This document shows positions 1 to 12,374 of a stretch of 64,000 bases of DNA, in pieces (the first letter of the stretch is position 1; every line of letters starts with the position of its first letter). The notes under the pieces were generated by a model. That model did not search any database, had not been told where the DNA came from, and saw nothing but the letters and a program-made list of their open reading frames with translations. The position numbers and the translations under genes are program-made. The DNA is from Lepturacanthus savala (taxonomy: Eukaryota > Chordata > Actinopteri > Scombriformes > Trichiuridae), in contig CM060466.1 in assembly GCA_030544235.1 (NCBI GenBank), positions 4,286,592 to 4,350,591 on the forward strand, written 5' to 3'.

Positions 1-1345
1 AGCTAAATGCTAAATTAGACTATAATGTTAATTATATATATATATATTAATGCATTAATGTGTTAGTAGTTAATTGACAAGTGTTAGTTTGTTTAATCAA
101 TAAGAGTTTGTCATATGTTTTAACCTGTGTAGGAGCATTTCTAGGAGTAAAAACTGTTGGTAAATGAACCAGTGGAATAAAATAATGTTGGTTAACTGAA
201 CAATAGGAGCAGAAATGTTGGTAAAATAACTTTTAGGAATAAAACTGTTGGTAAAATAACCTGTAAAGGAGCATTTCTTTGTAAAAAACTAACTCGTAGG
301 AGTAAAAATTGTTGGTAAATTAACATATAGTAATAGAAATGTTGGTAAAGTAACTTGAATAGGACCAATAAAACCACTTGTTGGAACGAAAATGTATAAA
401 TTCTATAAAAATAAAGAAGCATTTTGTAGAAATTAACCTGTAGGTAGAATAAAAATAGTTGGTAAATGAACCTGTAGAATAAAAATGTAGTAAACTGAAC
501 AATAGAAGCATAAATGTTGGTAAAGTAATCTGTATAGGAGCATTTCTTTAAAAAAAACTAACTTGTAGGAGGAAAATTTGTTGGTAAATTAAAACAATAG
601 GATAAAAAAAATGGTAAAATAAGAAATAGGAACAAACATGTTGGTAAATTAACTTGTATAGGAGCATTTCTTTGTAAAAAACTAACTTGTAGGAGTAAAA
701 TCTGTTGGTAAATGAACCAGTAGTAATAGAAATGTTGGTAAAGTAACCTGTAAAGGAGCAGAAACACTAGTAAAACCACTTGTTGGAACATAAATGTATA
801 AATTCTATAAAAATAAAGAAGCTTTTTGTAGAAATTAACCTGTAGATAGAATAAAAAATGTTGGTAAATGAACCAGTAGAATAAAATAATGTTGGTTAAC
901 TGAGCAGTAGGAGCATAAATGTTGGTAAACTAACTTGTACAGGAGCATTTCTTTAAAAAAAACTAACTCGTAGGAGTAAAAATAGTTGGTAAATGAACCA
1001 GTAGGATGAAATAACGATGGTAAAATGAGCGGTAGGAAGCATTAATGTGGGTAAAGTAACCTGAATAGGAGCAGAAATGCTGGTAAACTCACTTGTGCGA
1101 ACTTAAAGGTATAAATAGGAGCATAAGTTTTGATAAACTTTCCCATAAGAGTGAAAATAGTTGGTAAATGAACCAGTAGGATAAAATAATGTTGGTTAAC
1201 TGAGCAGTAGGAGAATAAATGTTGGTAAAATAACCTGAAAGGGAGAAAAAAATGCTAGTAAACTAACTTATAGGAGCAAAACTATTGATAAATAAACTAA
1301 ATATCAGGATAAATCTGATGGTAAAACTAACTAGTACAGTTATAA
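1..1345. repeat. Degenerate ~31-bp minisatellite, block 1
   Basis: The stretch is built from imperfect units of about 30-34 bases around the words GTTGGTAAA, AACCTGTAG and GGAGCATAAATG. Units vary in length and sequence, and some words recur in a longer order, for example the phrase around 361-420 returns near 773-830. Open frames crossing it are low-complexity products of the repeat. The same motif family makes up much of 2.7-10.6 kb. No gene is seen. Confidence 0.85.
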
Positions 1346-1364
1346 ATGATGGTAAACTGTTTTC

Positions 1365-1490
1365 TTATTGTATTGATGATATTGATGATATATATTGATG
1401 CTGTAACAGTAACATTGATGTAAAATACTTTATTTATTGTTGGAGCTGAGGTTTAATACTGGGATTAATGAATGGAAGGAAGTTTAGGGT
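1365..1490 (-). repeat. Dispersed repeat fragment, inverted copy of 13090-13215
   Basis: The segment with TTGATGCTGTAACAGTAAC and GTTGGAGCTGAGGTTTA is, read on the other strand, the segment at 13090-13215 (AACCTCAGCTCCAAC to GTTACTGTTACAGCATCAA). A related piece lies near 28960-29060 in a cwc25 intron. It is an unnamed dispersed element next to the MITE that starts at 1500. Confidence 0.6.
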
Positions 1491-1499
1491 TTTAACAGG

Positions 1500-2049
1500 T
1501 TAACCCGTTAAACTCCAGCGTCCCCATAAGATTGCCCTACGAATCATGTACAAATATAGTGAAGCTATACATCAAATTAAACAGGAGAAACTCCACTACA
1601 AGCACATATAAGTCATATTTACACACACCAAACACAACTCCAACACCAAGCTAATTAATTAACAAATATGAAAATCGGTATACGATCATAAAGCCAACCC
1701 ACTCGCCACATTTTGATGGCTAGCGCTCTGATACTTCATGTTACACAAACAAATGACATCTCATATGAAAGCTGAGACTGTGACGAGTCCAACGGTACCA
1801 TCAGTGTAGCTTTATGACAAAAACTCAGTAAACTAGCAGCCAAAAAACACTACAGTAAAAAGTCGCTTGTTTGAAGCGACGAACAAAAAATGTGTTTTTT
1901 TGTTGCTGTTTTGGGATGAAAATGTTTATTTGAGATCAATAAATGGTCGTTTAGTGTCGACCAACATCTCTGTGTTTATTCCAGAGACATACCCTACTGA
2001 CTATGGGGATGTCCTAAACCTGAAAAATGGCTGGAGGTCAAGGGGTTAA
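1500..2049. mobile_element. piggyBac-like MITE, full-length copy 1
   Basis: The left end reads TTAACCCGTTAAACTCCAG. The right end reads CTGGAGGTCAAGGGGTTAA, its imperfect inverse complement. TTAA at both outer edges fits the TTAA target duplication of piggyBac elements, and the ends start CCC and finish GGG. The interior is about 95 percent the same by eye as 32540-33087, and a truncated relative lies at 14974-15352. No transposase frame is present, so it is non-autonomous. Family assignment rests on the TTAA and CCC ends only. Confidence 0.75.
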
Positions 2050-2719
2050 AGTGGAGGGAAATGGTTACTTCTAGCTGGCTAGCTAGTTATGCTAGCTATA
2101 AACCCTTTCAAAATAAATGCACAGCAGAATGTTCCGTCAACGTTTTGACGTGTCTGTTTCATCTGTTTTATTCTTTGCAGCATAAACAGCAGCTTGTTGA
2201 CATGAGGACACGCTGCATGCTCTCTCTGCTGCAGAAAAGGTCAAAGGTGACGCACCGACACGAATAGACAGATCCGCTCACCACAGAGAACTTCACGGGG
2301 ATTTCACCAGATTAATGACGGGAGTAAATGTAAGAAATAGGAGAGAAAAAAAAAAACAGAAGGAGCAGAAGAAGAAGAAGAGAAGCCTCCTTTTTTACTC
2401 GGAGGAGTGTTTTAGGAACCACAAACATTTCCATATACACACAACACAAAGTCAGATACACAAAAAATATGTAAGCGAGCGACAGAAATAAAAACTGTCA
2501 AACAAGCTATCTAAACACGTTTAAATCATTAGGAGAATTTGTAAGCCCCTGGCTGAAATGCCACTGTAATTAAATGTTATTAAGCGGTCTCTTTTTGATT
2601 ATGCTGCATTGTATTCATGAGGAAATATGCTTGACTATTTAAAGACTTGGGTAAACACCATTTAGTCGTGGTGTGTGGTCTCTGGTTCAGTGGCCTGATC
2701 TCTCTCTTCTCTCTGTGTA
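2050..2719. other. Unassigned intergenic stretch
   Basis: No gene is supported. It contains a purine-rich run near 2342-2390 and ordinary AT-rich sequence. The short frame at 2061-2267 has no recognisable domain and no splice context. Confidence 0.5.
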
Positions 2720-4344
2720 CAACTTCTCCATGATCACAGATTAACATATTACACACATTTACATTTAAATACGTTCATTTTCTCTCTTCGCTTTCGCCTG
2801 CAGCAAATTTGCCAAAGATTTTCTTCGTTTTTTCAAAATAAAACACTTTTATAGGTACAAACATGCTCAGTTTTTTTCAAAATAAGACAAATTATTGTTG
2901 GTAAATTAAGTAGGATAGAATAATGGATAAAATAATGTTGGTAAAATAACCTGTTTTTTCAGAATAAAACACTTTTAAAGGTACAAACATGCTCGTTTGG
3001 GTTCTGATTCAGCCTTCAAAATAAGACAAATTAATGTTGGTAAATTATAATGGATAAAATAATGTTGGTAAACTAACCTGTAGGAACAAAAACGTTGGTA
3101 AAAATAACAATTTTGTCCATATATGTTGGTAAATTAACCTGTAAACTAACTTCTTAATGCTCACAGATTAACATATTACACACATTTACATTTTAAAATA
3201 CATTTATTTTCTCTCTTCGCTTTCACTCGCAGCAAATTTGTCAAAGATTTTCTTAGTTTTTTCAAAATAAAACACTTTTAAAGGTACAAACATGCTAGTT
3301 TGGGTTCTGATTCAGCCTTCAAAATAAGACAAATTATTGTTAGTATAAAGAACGATAAAATATGATAGAATAATGGATAAAATAATGTTGGTAAACTAAC
3401 CTGTAGAAACAAAAACGTTGGTAAAATCACTATTTTGTCCATATATGTTGGTAAATTAACCTGTAAACTAACTTCTCCATGATCACAGATTAACATATTA
3501 CACACATTTACATTTAAATACGTTCATTTTCTCTCTTCGCTTTCGCCTGCAGCAAATTTGCCAAAGATTTTCTTAGTTTTTTCAAAATAAAACACTTTTA
3601 AAGGTACAAACATGCTCAGTTTTTTTCAAAATAAGACAAATTATTGTTGGTAAATTAAGTAGGACACAATAGGAAAGAATAATGGATAAAATTATGTTGG
3701 TAAACTAAATTGTAGGAACAAAAATTTTGGTAAAATAACCTGTTTTTTCAAAATAAAACACTTTTAAAGGTACAAACATGCTCGTTTGATTCTGATTGAG
3801 CCTTCAAAATAAGACAAATTATTGTTGGTAAATTATAATGGATAAAATAATGTCGGTAAACTAACCTGTAGGAACAAAAACGTTGATAAAATAACATTTA
3901 CAGTTTAACTCCAACGTTTTCCTCTTTTCACTTTCGCTTGCAGCAAATATATCAAAGATTTTCTATTAGTATTTTCAAAATAAGACAAACTATTCTTGGT
4001 AAATTAAGTATGGATACAATAGGAAAGAATAATGGATAAAATAATGTTGGCAAACTAACCTGTAGGAACAAAAATTTTGGTAAAATAACCTGTTTTTTCA
4101 GAATAAAACACTTTTAAAGGCAAAAACGTGTTTGGGTTCTGATTGAGCCTTCAAAATAAGACAAATTATTGTTGGTAAATTATAATGGATAAAATAATGT
4201 TGGTAAACTAACCTGTAGGAACAAAAATGTTGGTAAAATAACTAGTTTATCCATAAATGTTGGTAAACTAACCTGTTTTTTCAGAATAAAACACTTTTAA
4301 AGGTACAAACATGCTCGTTTGATTCTGATTTAGCCTTCAAAATA
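2720..4344. repeat. Higher-order repeat with embedded 31-bp motif, left half
   Basis: A phrase beginning with GATCACAGATTAACATATTA and running through CTGCAGCAAATTTG, AATAAAACACTTTTA and TTCAAAATAAGACAAATTA recurs at about 2725, 3152, 3473 and, partly, 3905. The GTTGGTAAA minisatellite words lie between. The period is irregular, about 320-430 bases. The same composite continues after the satellite at 5997-6935, so the satellite sits inside it. No gene is seen. Confidence 0.8.
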
Positions 4345-5996
4345 AGACAAATAAGCATTAGCATTAACGTTAGCATTAGCATTAGCATAGAACATCAACA
4401 CTCGGCCTTCTGTTTCCTTAATGCCATGATATAATCGTTAAAATCCTTCAGCCGGAAAGGCTCCATGAGTTAGTTTTAATGTTGGCATTAACGTTAGCAT
4501 AAGCGTTAGCATTAGCATAGAACGTTGTCAGAAGTTGAATCATCAACACTCGGCCTTCTGTTTCCTTAATGCCATGTTATAATCGTTAAAATCCTTCAGC
4601 CGGAAAGCCTCCATGAGTTAGTTTTAATGTTAGCATTAGCGTTAGCATTTGCGTTAGCATTAGCATTAACGTTAGCATTAGCGTTAGCATTAGCATTAGC
4701 ATAGAACATCAACACTCGGCCTTCTGTTTCCTTAATGCCATGATATAATTGTTAAAATCCTTCAGCCGGAAAGCCTCCATGAGATAGTTTTAATGTTAGC
4801 ATTAGCGTTAGCATTTGCGTTAGCATTAGCATTAACGTTAGCATTAGCATAGAACATCAACACTCGGCCTTCTGTTTCCTTAATGCCATGATATAATCGT
4901 TAAAATCCTTCAGCCGGAAAGCCTCCATGAGTTAGTTTTAATGTTAGCATTAGCGTTAGCATTTGCGTTAGCATTAGCATTAACGTTAGCATTAGCGTTA
5001 GCATTAGCATTAGCATAGAACATCAACACTCGGCCTTCTGTTTCCTTAATGCCGTTATCGTTAATTGTTAAAATCCTTCAGCCGGAAAGCCTCCATGAGT
5101 TATTTTTAATGTTAGCATTAGCGTTAGCATTTGCGTTAGCATTAGCATTAACGTTAGCATTAGCGTTAGCATTAGCATATAACATCAACACTCGGCCTTC
5201 TGTTTCCTTAATGCCATGATATAATCGTTAAAATCCTTCAGCCGGAAAGCCTCCATGAGTTAGTTTTAATGTTAGCATTAGCGTTAGCATTTGCGTTAGC
5301 ATTAGCATCAACGTTAGCATTAGCATTAGCATAGAACATCAACACTCGGCCTTCTGTTTCCTTAATGCCATGATATAATCGTTAAAATCCTTCAGCCGGA
5401 AAGCCTCCATGAGTTAGTTTTAATGTTAGCATTAGCGTTAGCATTTGCGTTACCATTAGCATTAACGTTAGCATTAGCGTTAGCATTAGCATAGAACATC
5501 AACACTCGGCCTTCTGTTTCCTTAATGCCATGATATAATCGTTAAAATCCTTCAGCCGGAAAGCCTCCATGAGTTAGTTTTAATGTTAGCATTAGCGTTA
5601 GCATTTGCGTTAGCATTAGCATCAACGTTAGCATTAGCATTAGCATAGAACATCAACACTCGGCCTTCTGTTTCCTTAATGCCATGATATAATCGTTAAA
5701 ATCCTTCAGCCGGAAAGCCTCCATGAGTTAGTTTTAATGTTAGCATTAGCGTTAGCATTTGCGTTACCATTAGCATTAGCGTTAGCATTAGCATTAGCAT
5801 TAGCATAGAACATCAACACTCGGCCTTCTGTTTCCTTAATGCCATGATATAATTGTTAAAATCCTTCAGCCGGAAAGCCTCCATGAGTTAGTTTTAATGT
5901 TAGCATTAGCGTTAGCATTTGCGTTAGCATTAGCATTAACGTTAGCATTAGCGTTAGCATTAGCATTAGCATAGAACATCAACACTCGGCCTTCTA
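4345..5996. repeat. ~160-bp satellite array with hexamer core, 11 units
   Basis: The marker CACTCGGCCTTCTG starts at 4399, 4547, 4713, 4861, 5027, 5189, 5343, 5503, 5657 and 5817, with a truncated copy at 5983, so unit spacing is 148-166 bases. Each unit joins about 90 bases of conserved unique sequence (ATCAACACTCGG to CCTCCATGAG) to about 60-75 bases of GTTAGC and ATTAGC hexamers. Length differences are whole hexamers in many cases, for example 148, 154, 160 and 166. Confidence 0.95.
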
Positions 5997-6935
5997 AACT
6001 AACCTGTAGTAACAAAAACATTGATAAAATAACATTTACAGTTTAACTCCAACTTTTTCCTCTTTTCACTTTCGCTTGCAGCAAATATATCAAAGATTTT
6101 CTATTAGTATTTTCAAAATAAGACAAACTATTCTTGGTAAATTAAGTATGGATACAATAGGAAAGAATAATGGATAAAATAATGTTGGTAAACTAAACTG
6201 TAGGAACAAAAATGTTGGTAAAATAACCTGTTTTTTCAGAATAAAACACTTTTAAAGGCAAAAACGTGTTTGGGTTCTGATTGAGCCTTCAAAATAAGAC
6301 AAATTATTGTTGGTAAATTATAATGGATAAAATAATGTTGGTAAACTAACCTGTAGGAACAAAAACTTTGGTAAAATCATTATTTTATCCATAAATGTTG
6401 GTAAATTAACCTGTAAACTAACTTCTTAATGCTCACAGATTAACATATTACACATATTTACAGTTTAAATACATTTATTTTCTCTTTTCGCTTTCACTCG
6501 CAGCAAATTTGTCAAAGATTTTCTATTAGTTTTTTCAAAGTAAGACAAATTATTGTTGGTAAATTAAGTAGGATACAATATGATAGAATAATGGATAAAA
6601 TGTTGGTAAACTAACCTGTATTTTCAAAATAAAACACTTTTAAAGGTACAAACATGCTCATTTGGGTTCTGATTTAGCCTTCAAAATAAGACAAATTATT
6701 GTTGGTAAATTATAATGGATAAAATAATGTTGGTAAACTAACCTGTAGGAACAAAAATGTTGGTAAAATAACTCTTTTATCCATAAATATTGGTAAACTA
6801 ATCTGTTTTTTCTGAATAAAACACTTTTAAAGGCAAAAACGTGTTTGTTTGGGTTCTGATTGAGCCTTTCAAAATAAGACAAATTCTTGTTGGTAAATTC
6901 TAATGGATAAAAACACTTTTAAAGGTAAAACGCTG
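5997..6935. repeat. Higher-order repeat with embedded 31-bp motif, right half
   Basis: The composite of 2720-4344 resumes directly after the last satellite unit, with the words CTGCAGCAAA, AATAAAACACTTTTAAAGG and GTTGGTAAACTAACCTGTAGG. The join at about 5996 (CGGCCTTCTAAACTAACC) cuts a satellite unit in the middle. No gene is seen. Confidence 0.8.
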
Positions 6936-8600
6936 CTGGTTCGGGTTCTGATTCGTCCCGATCGGTCGTGTAAATGCATCAGGACTCGTGCTGAATCAGG
7001 CCTCGCTCTACATTTGCTGCGGTTCCATTATATCAGCTCAAACTCAGCACTTCTCAGACTTGCTGCTTCAGAGAAAACGAGGAGCGGGTAGGAAGTCACT
7101 TCCCACCGGCCTGTCTGTGGTCTGTGTTTTTTTAAGGCAGTTTGATTTGAAGCTGCTCCACCAACATGCTGCGACAGGAAAGGAATTAACTCAGGAGAGG
7201 AGACGAAATTATAAAAAAAAAAGAAGAAGAAGGAGAAGAAAAAGGGCCTCAAAGAAGGAAAAAACCTCTTAAATGTGTGACGTTTGGCTACTTCACACAT
7301 TTTTACAGCCCTCCAGGCCTTTTACCTTCTTTCTTTCCTTTCCTTTCTTTTTTTTTTTTTTGTTTTTGATAAGTTTAGACGTGGCCGGTTTCTGCCAAGT
7401 AAGATCTTCAGGATGTGTGTATTGTGAGTGTGTTTTGACCCGAGCCAAAACCGCCTCTCAGGAGTGTCCGCAATCAAAGGATTTCCAGGTCTCAACTCTC
7501 TGATTCACAGGCTGCAGCAACAGCTGCGTAAAGCTCGTCCTGCACCGACTCTCTGCACAGCCGCTGCACCAACACGCACCCCAACGTACATTTATGAACG
7601 ACTACGTTAAAGTTTCACAGCGACGACGAGTCAAAGGTCGTTTCGCTTGCACGTTCTGACACTTTGATGTAAGATCAAAGGAATAAATTCATCCGACTTG
7701 CTGCTGCAACACGTTCAAAACTTTGCTTCTTCTGCTTTATCTGTATTAAATAAAATGTAAATGTACATTATTAAAGTCAAAGAATCCAAATAAACAAACA
7801 TCAAGTCTAAAAATTCAACTGCTTTATCTGATTTTAAGATTTTAGCAGCAAATTATGCACATTTTATTGGAAAATCGAGGCAGATTTTCACAGGAAATAA
7901 CAACTGAATGTGCAATATGAGACGTATTTATTAGTAAAATAAACAGTTTTATATAAATATATGTTTATCTACATGTGGAAAGTTCTGGGCTTTAGTGAAT
8001 TTAATGTATTATTGTTGGACATTTGATCTGATTTGTCTCTTTGGATGAATTTATTCCTCGACTATTACATAATTTACTTATTTATCCTTATTTAAACTTT
8101 GAGGTTTCCCTCGTTTGAAATAATGCAGAACATGAAAATATACAATCGTACAATAAAATAGTTCTTATAACTTGGATAAACATGGAGCTTTAAGCTTTAA
8201 TGATATTTTATTTGTCAATTATTAGTTTTAAGCTGCTAAATCTGCATGTGATAGATTATGTTTGATTTTAACTATAAAACCCACTATATAGGATTTAATT
8301 CTCTTATTAAATTATTGTATTATTCATATCAGACTTTCCACTAAAATACAGCTGATGTTAAATCTGAGCTGTAGTTGTAGTGAACGAACCTTTAATTATG
8401 TATTTTATTATAATACATGTCTTTATTCTGGGGTTTTACACTCTAATTTTATAGGTTATTTAGGTTAAAAGCAGTAAAATAACAACTTAAATAAGTAAAA
8501 TGAATTTTAATAATGTGACTTGAGTGAAAATGTCTGAAAAGTTAAACTAATGACTAATGAAACTAAGGCTGCATGTTATAGCCTCTAATGTTAATTCTAC
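6936..8600. other. Intergenic stretch without a supported gene
   Basis: A purine-rich tract (about 7205-7268) and a pyrimidine-rich tract (about 7318-7365) face each other. 7400-7620 is less AT-rich than its surroundings, with several short open frames that show no domain or splice pattern. 7700-8600 is AT-rich. I see no gene, RNA gene or clear element. Confidence 0.5.
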
Positions 8601-10640
8601 ATATTAATGCATTTATGTGTTGGTTAGTTAATTATAGATATAGAGAATTGAGAATAAATATTGATAAAGAAAAAATACATGTTGGTAAAGAAACTTGTTG
8701 ACTGAATAAATGTTAATAAACAAACCTGTAGAATAAAACATGTAGATTAAATATAGATTCATAAACCAACCTGTTGACTATATAAATGTTAATATACTAA
8801 CCTGTAGAACTAATAAATGTTGATAATCGTAACTTGTATGAGAATAAATGTTGGTAAATTAACCTGTAGAACAAAGAAATGTTGGTAAAATTAACCAGTA
8901 ATAGAACAAATGCTGATAAATTAACTTTTAGAATAAATAAAGACTCATAAATTAACCTGTTGACTAAATAAATGTTAATAAACTACTTGTAGAACAATTA
9001 AATATTGAGAATTTATCCTCTTGTCTAAATAAATGTTGGTAAATTAACCTGTAGAACTAATAAATGTTGGTAAATTAACCTGTAGAACAAAGAAAATGTC
9101 AGTAAATTAACCTGTAGAACTAATAAATGTTGGTAAATTAACCTGTAGAACAAATAAATGTCAGTAAATTAACCTGTAGAACTAATAAATGTTGGTAAAT
9201 TAACCTGTAGAACTAATAAATGTCAGTAAATTAACCAGTAATAGAACAAATGTTGATAAATTGACTTATAGAATAAATAAAGGCTGATTAATTAACCTGT
9301 TGACTAAATAAATGTTAATATACTAACCTCTAGAACTAATAAATGTCAGTAAATTAACCAGTAATAGAACAAATGTTGATAAATTGACTTATAGAATAAA
9401 TAAAGGCTGATTAATTGACCTGTTGACTAAATAAATGTTAATATACTAACCTCTAGAACTAATAAATGTTGGTAAATTAACCAGTAATAGAACAAATAAA
9501 TTGAAATAAATTAACTTGTAGAATAAATAAAGGTTCATTAATTAACCTGTTGACTAAATAAATGTTAATAAACTACTTGTAGAACAAATAAATGTTAGTA
9601 AATTTAACTTGTATGAGAATAAATATTTATAAACTAACCTATAGAACAAATAAAGGTTTATAGACTAAACTGGTGACTAAACAATTGTTAGTAAATTAAC
9701 CAGCAGGAGAATAAATGTTGATGAACTGAACTGTTGACTAAATAAATGTTGATAAATTAACTTTTAGAACAAATAAATGTTGACAAACTAACCTATAGAA
9801 CAAATAAATGTTGACAAACTAACCTATAGAACAAATAAAGGTTTATAAACTAACCTATAGAACAAATAAATGTTGACAAACTAACCTATAGAACAAATAA
9901 AGGTTTATAGATTAACCTGTTGACTAAATAAATGTTAGTAAATTAATCAGTAGGAGAACAAATGTTGATAAATTTAACTTGTAGAATAAATAAAGGTTCA
10001 TTAATTAACCTGTTGACTAAATAAACGTTAATAAACTATTTGTAGAACAAATAAATGTTAGTAAACTTAACTTGTATGAGAATAAATATTGATAAACTAA
10101 CTTTTAAAACAAATAATTGTTATTAAACAAACCTGTTGACTAAATAAACGTTAATAAACTACTTGTAGAACAATTAAAATGTTAGTAAATTAACCAGCTG
10201 GAGTTCAAATGATGATAAATTAACTTGTAGAATAAATAAAGGTTCATTAATTAACCTGGTGACTAAATAATAAATTAATAAACTAACTGTTTAAACTAAT
10301 TTAAAGCAAATAAAGTTTTATAAACTAACCTGTTGACTAAATAAATGTTAATAAACAAACCTGTTGACTAAATAAATATTAATAAACTACTTGTAGAACA
10401 ATTAAAATGTTAGTAAATTAACCAGCTGGAGTTCAAATGTTGATAAATGAACTTGTAGAATAAATAAAGGTTCATTAATTAACCTGGTGACTAAATAATA
10501 AATTAATAAACTAACTGTTTAAACTAATTTAAAACAAATAAAGGTTTATAAACTAACCTGTTGACTAAATAAATGTTAATAAACAAACTTTTTAGAACAA
10601 ATAAATGTTCATAAACTAACCTGTAGTTAGTTAACTAGAG
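8601..10640. repeat. Degenerate ~30-bp minisatellite, block 2
   Basis: Tandem units near 30 bases are built on AATAAATGTTGATAAATTAA, CCTGTAGAAC and CTGTTGACTAAATAAATG. Higher-order patterns of two to five units recur, for example around 10140-10330 and again near 10380-10560. The wording is close to block 1, so both blocks share an origin. No gene is seen. Confidence 0.9.
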
Positions 10641-11066
10641 TGAAAAGTACCGTAAAGTACTGGAGTAAAAGTACCGTAAAGTACTGGAGTAAAAGTACCG
10701 TAATGTACTGGAGTAACAGTACCGTAATGTACTGGAGTAAAAGTACCGTAAAGTACTGGAGTAACAGTACCGTAATGTACTGGAGTAACAGTACCGTAAT
10801 GTACTGGAGTAACAGTACCGTAATGTACTGGAGTAACAGTACCGTAAAGTACTGGAGTAAACGTACCGTAATGTACTGGAGTAACAGTACCGTAATGTAC
10901 TGGAGTAACAGTACCGTAATGTACTGGAGTAACAGTACCGTAATGTACTGGAGTAACAGTACCGTAAAGTACTGGAGTAACAGTACCGTAATGTACTGGA
11001 GTAACAGTACCGTAATGTACTGGAGTAAAAGTACCGTAAAGTACTGGAGTAACAGTACCGTAAATA
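10641..11066. repeat. Exact-period 24-bp minisatellite, 18 units, upstream of sp6
   Basis: The unit is GTACCGTAATGTACTGGAGT plus AACA. GTACCG starts at 10647 and again at 11055, 17 periods of exactly 24 bases with no indel. Variation is limited to a few sites (AAG or ATG before TACT, AACA or AAAA). Each unit holds the inverted repeat AGTAC-6-GTACT and one CpG. Because 24 divides by three, a frame of 181 codons stays open, but it encodes only an eight-residue repeat and is not regarded as a gene. The array ends just before the GC-rich sp6 promoter. Confidence 0.95.
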
Positions 11067-11079
11067 CTCGGTTACTGCG

Positions 11080-11200
11080 CCTCGTGTTTACCGCGCCCTC
11101 CCCGGCTCCTCCAGCCGCGGAGGGCGCATCCTCCCCGGGCAGGGGGCGGGGCGTGGAGCCGCTGAAGACGCGCAGCCTATCATAAAGTTAGTCACTGCTG
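11080..11200 (+). promoter_or_regulatory. Candidate sp6 core promoter with GC box
   Basis: A sharp change from AT-rich repeats to GC-rich sequence occurs at about 11080. It includes the GC box GGGGGCGGGG at 11142-11151, a classic Sp/KLF binding site, so autoregulation is possible. There is no clear TATA box. A strong splice donor follows at 11407. The transcription start is not determined. Confidence 0.55.
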
Positions 11201-11406
11201 AGAATGCACCCTACCTGTCCGCCAGAACACCGATGTGGCTTCACCTGGGACCGTCTGCGATGGAGAAAATCAGATGAACTAGGATGAGGATTTTACTTTT
11301 CCGTGCGCCTTTTTCTCGACAAAGAGGAGACGCAGCAGAGCTGAGCTGAGCCGCAGTTCCACCGAACCAGGACACGTTTATTCTAAAGAGAGAAAAATCA
11401 CCACAG
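11201..11406 (+). other. sp6: Probable non-coding first exon of sp6
   Basis: The stretch ends at CCACAG followed by GTAAGTA at 11407, a near-consensus donor. The next convincing acceptor on this strand before the coding exon is TTTCTTTCTTTCTACAG ending at 18418. The exon has several ATGs but no frame that joins the coding exon: an in-frame TGA at 18493 precedes the sp6 start. The left edge is a guess. Confidence 0.5.
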
Positions 11407-11792
11407 GTAAGTACAGGACCCTACATGTGCTGCTACCACGTCTGATTAAATCCATTATTAATGTTACTGACACGCTGTTATTAGAGGAATCAGATAAATC
11501 CGCGTAAATTCACTGTTATATACGAGAAAAAACAGCAGAAAAGTCATTTTATACAGAAGTTAAAGCACTTTAAACAGAAAAAGAACATTTTAGTACACAA
11601 TAAAACTCCTTTTAGTTGAAGACTGGACGTTAAAAAATAAACAGAAGACAAAACCAGAGCTGCAATTAAAGCTAAATGGATAATTTATCTTTTTAAATAC
11701 ACTTTTAATTCTGAATTCATGTGTTTTTGGAGGAGCCGCCTGGTTTAGAATGGAAATAGAAATTAATAAAAATGTTATTAAATTTAACCTAA

Positions 11793-11897
<105 letters not shown>

Positions 11898-12322
11898 GTA
11901 TATACCTACCACTATATATTATACTATAATATTCATTATGATCCAATTAATAAACATTATGATATATATCTGATATATTAAGCTTATACTATTGTACATA
12001 ACATTGTACATATATCTCAATATTGACAAAAACTAATATAAATAAATATAAAAATGATCTAATTGCTTCATTTACTACTATTAAGAATAAATTAAATACT
12101 GAGTACATTCAATTTAAATAGAAATTCTACATTAAATCACTTGTTAATGCTTGTTTTGTCATTTCAAACGTGTTTTTATTCATTATGTTTGTAATTTTTA
12201 TTATAAAATGCGATGATTATTATTATAGTATTATATAGTATATATTTATACCTTTATATTTATACCATTTATACCATATTTTAAATACAGGTCTTATAAT
12301 ATTATATTCTATTATTATTATA

Positions 12323-12324
<2 letters not shown>

Positions 12325-12374
<50 letters not shown>
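12325..12374. repeat. (AT)n microsatellite
   Basis: About 45 bases of alternating AT with one G interruption near the right end. Confidence 0.95.

Noticed and set aside
1867..2049. 60-codon frame at the end of the first MITE
   Set aside because: Part of a non-autonomous element. The same region at 32920-33087 carries differences that do not preserve a protein.
4345..5996. Interstitial telomere repeat
   Set aside because: The hexamers are GTTAGC and ATTAGC, not TTAGGG, and are tied to a 90-base unique part.
6988..7300. Facing Arg/Lys-rich and Phe-rich frames
   Set aside because: Both arise from a purine-rich tract and its complement, without other coding signs.
10640..11185. 181-codon open frame with an eight-residue repeat (KSTVKYWS type)
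   Set aside because: It exists only because the 24-bp unit divides by three and lacks stops. It runs into the GC-rich promoter without a splice or domain pattern.
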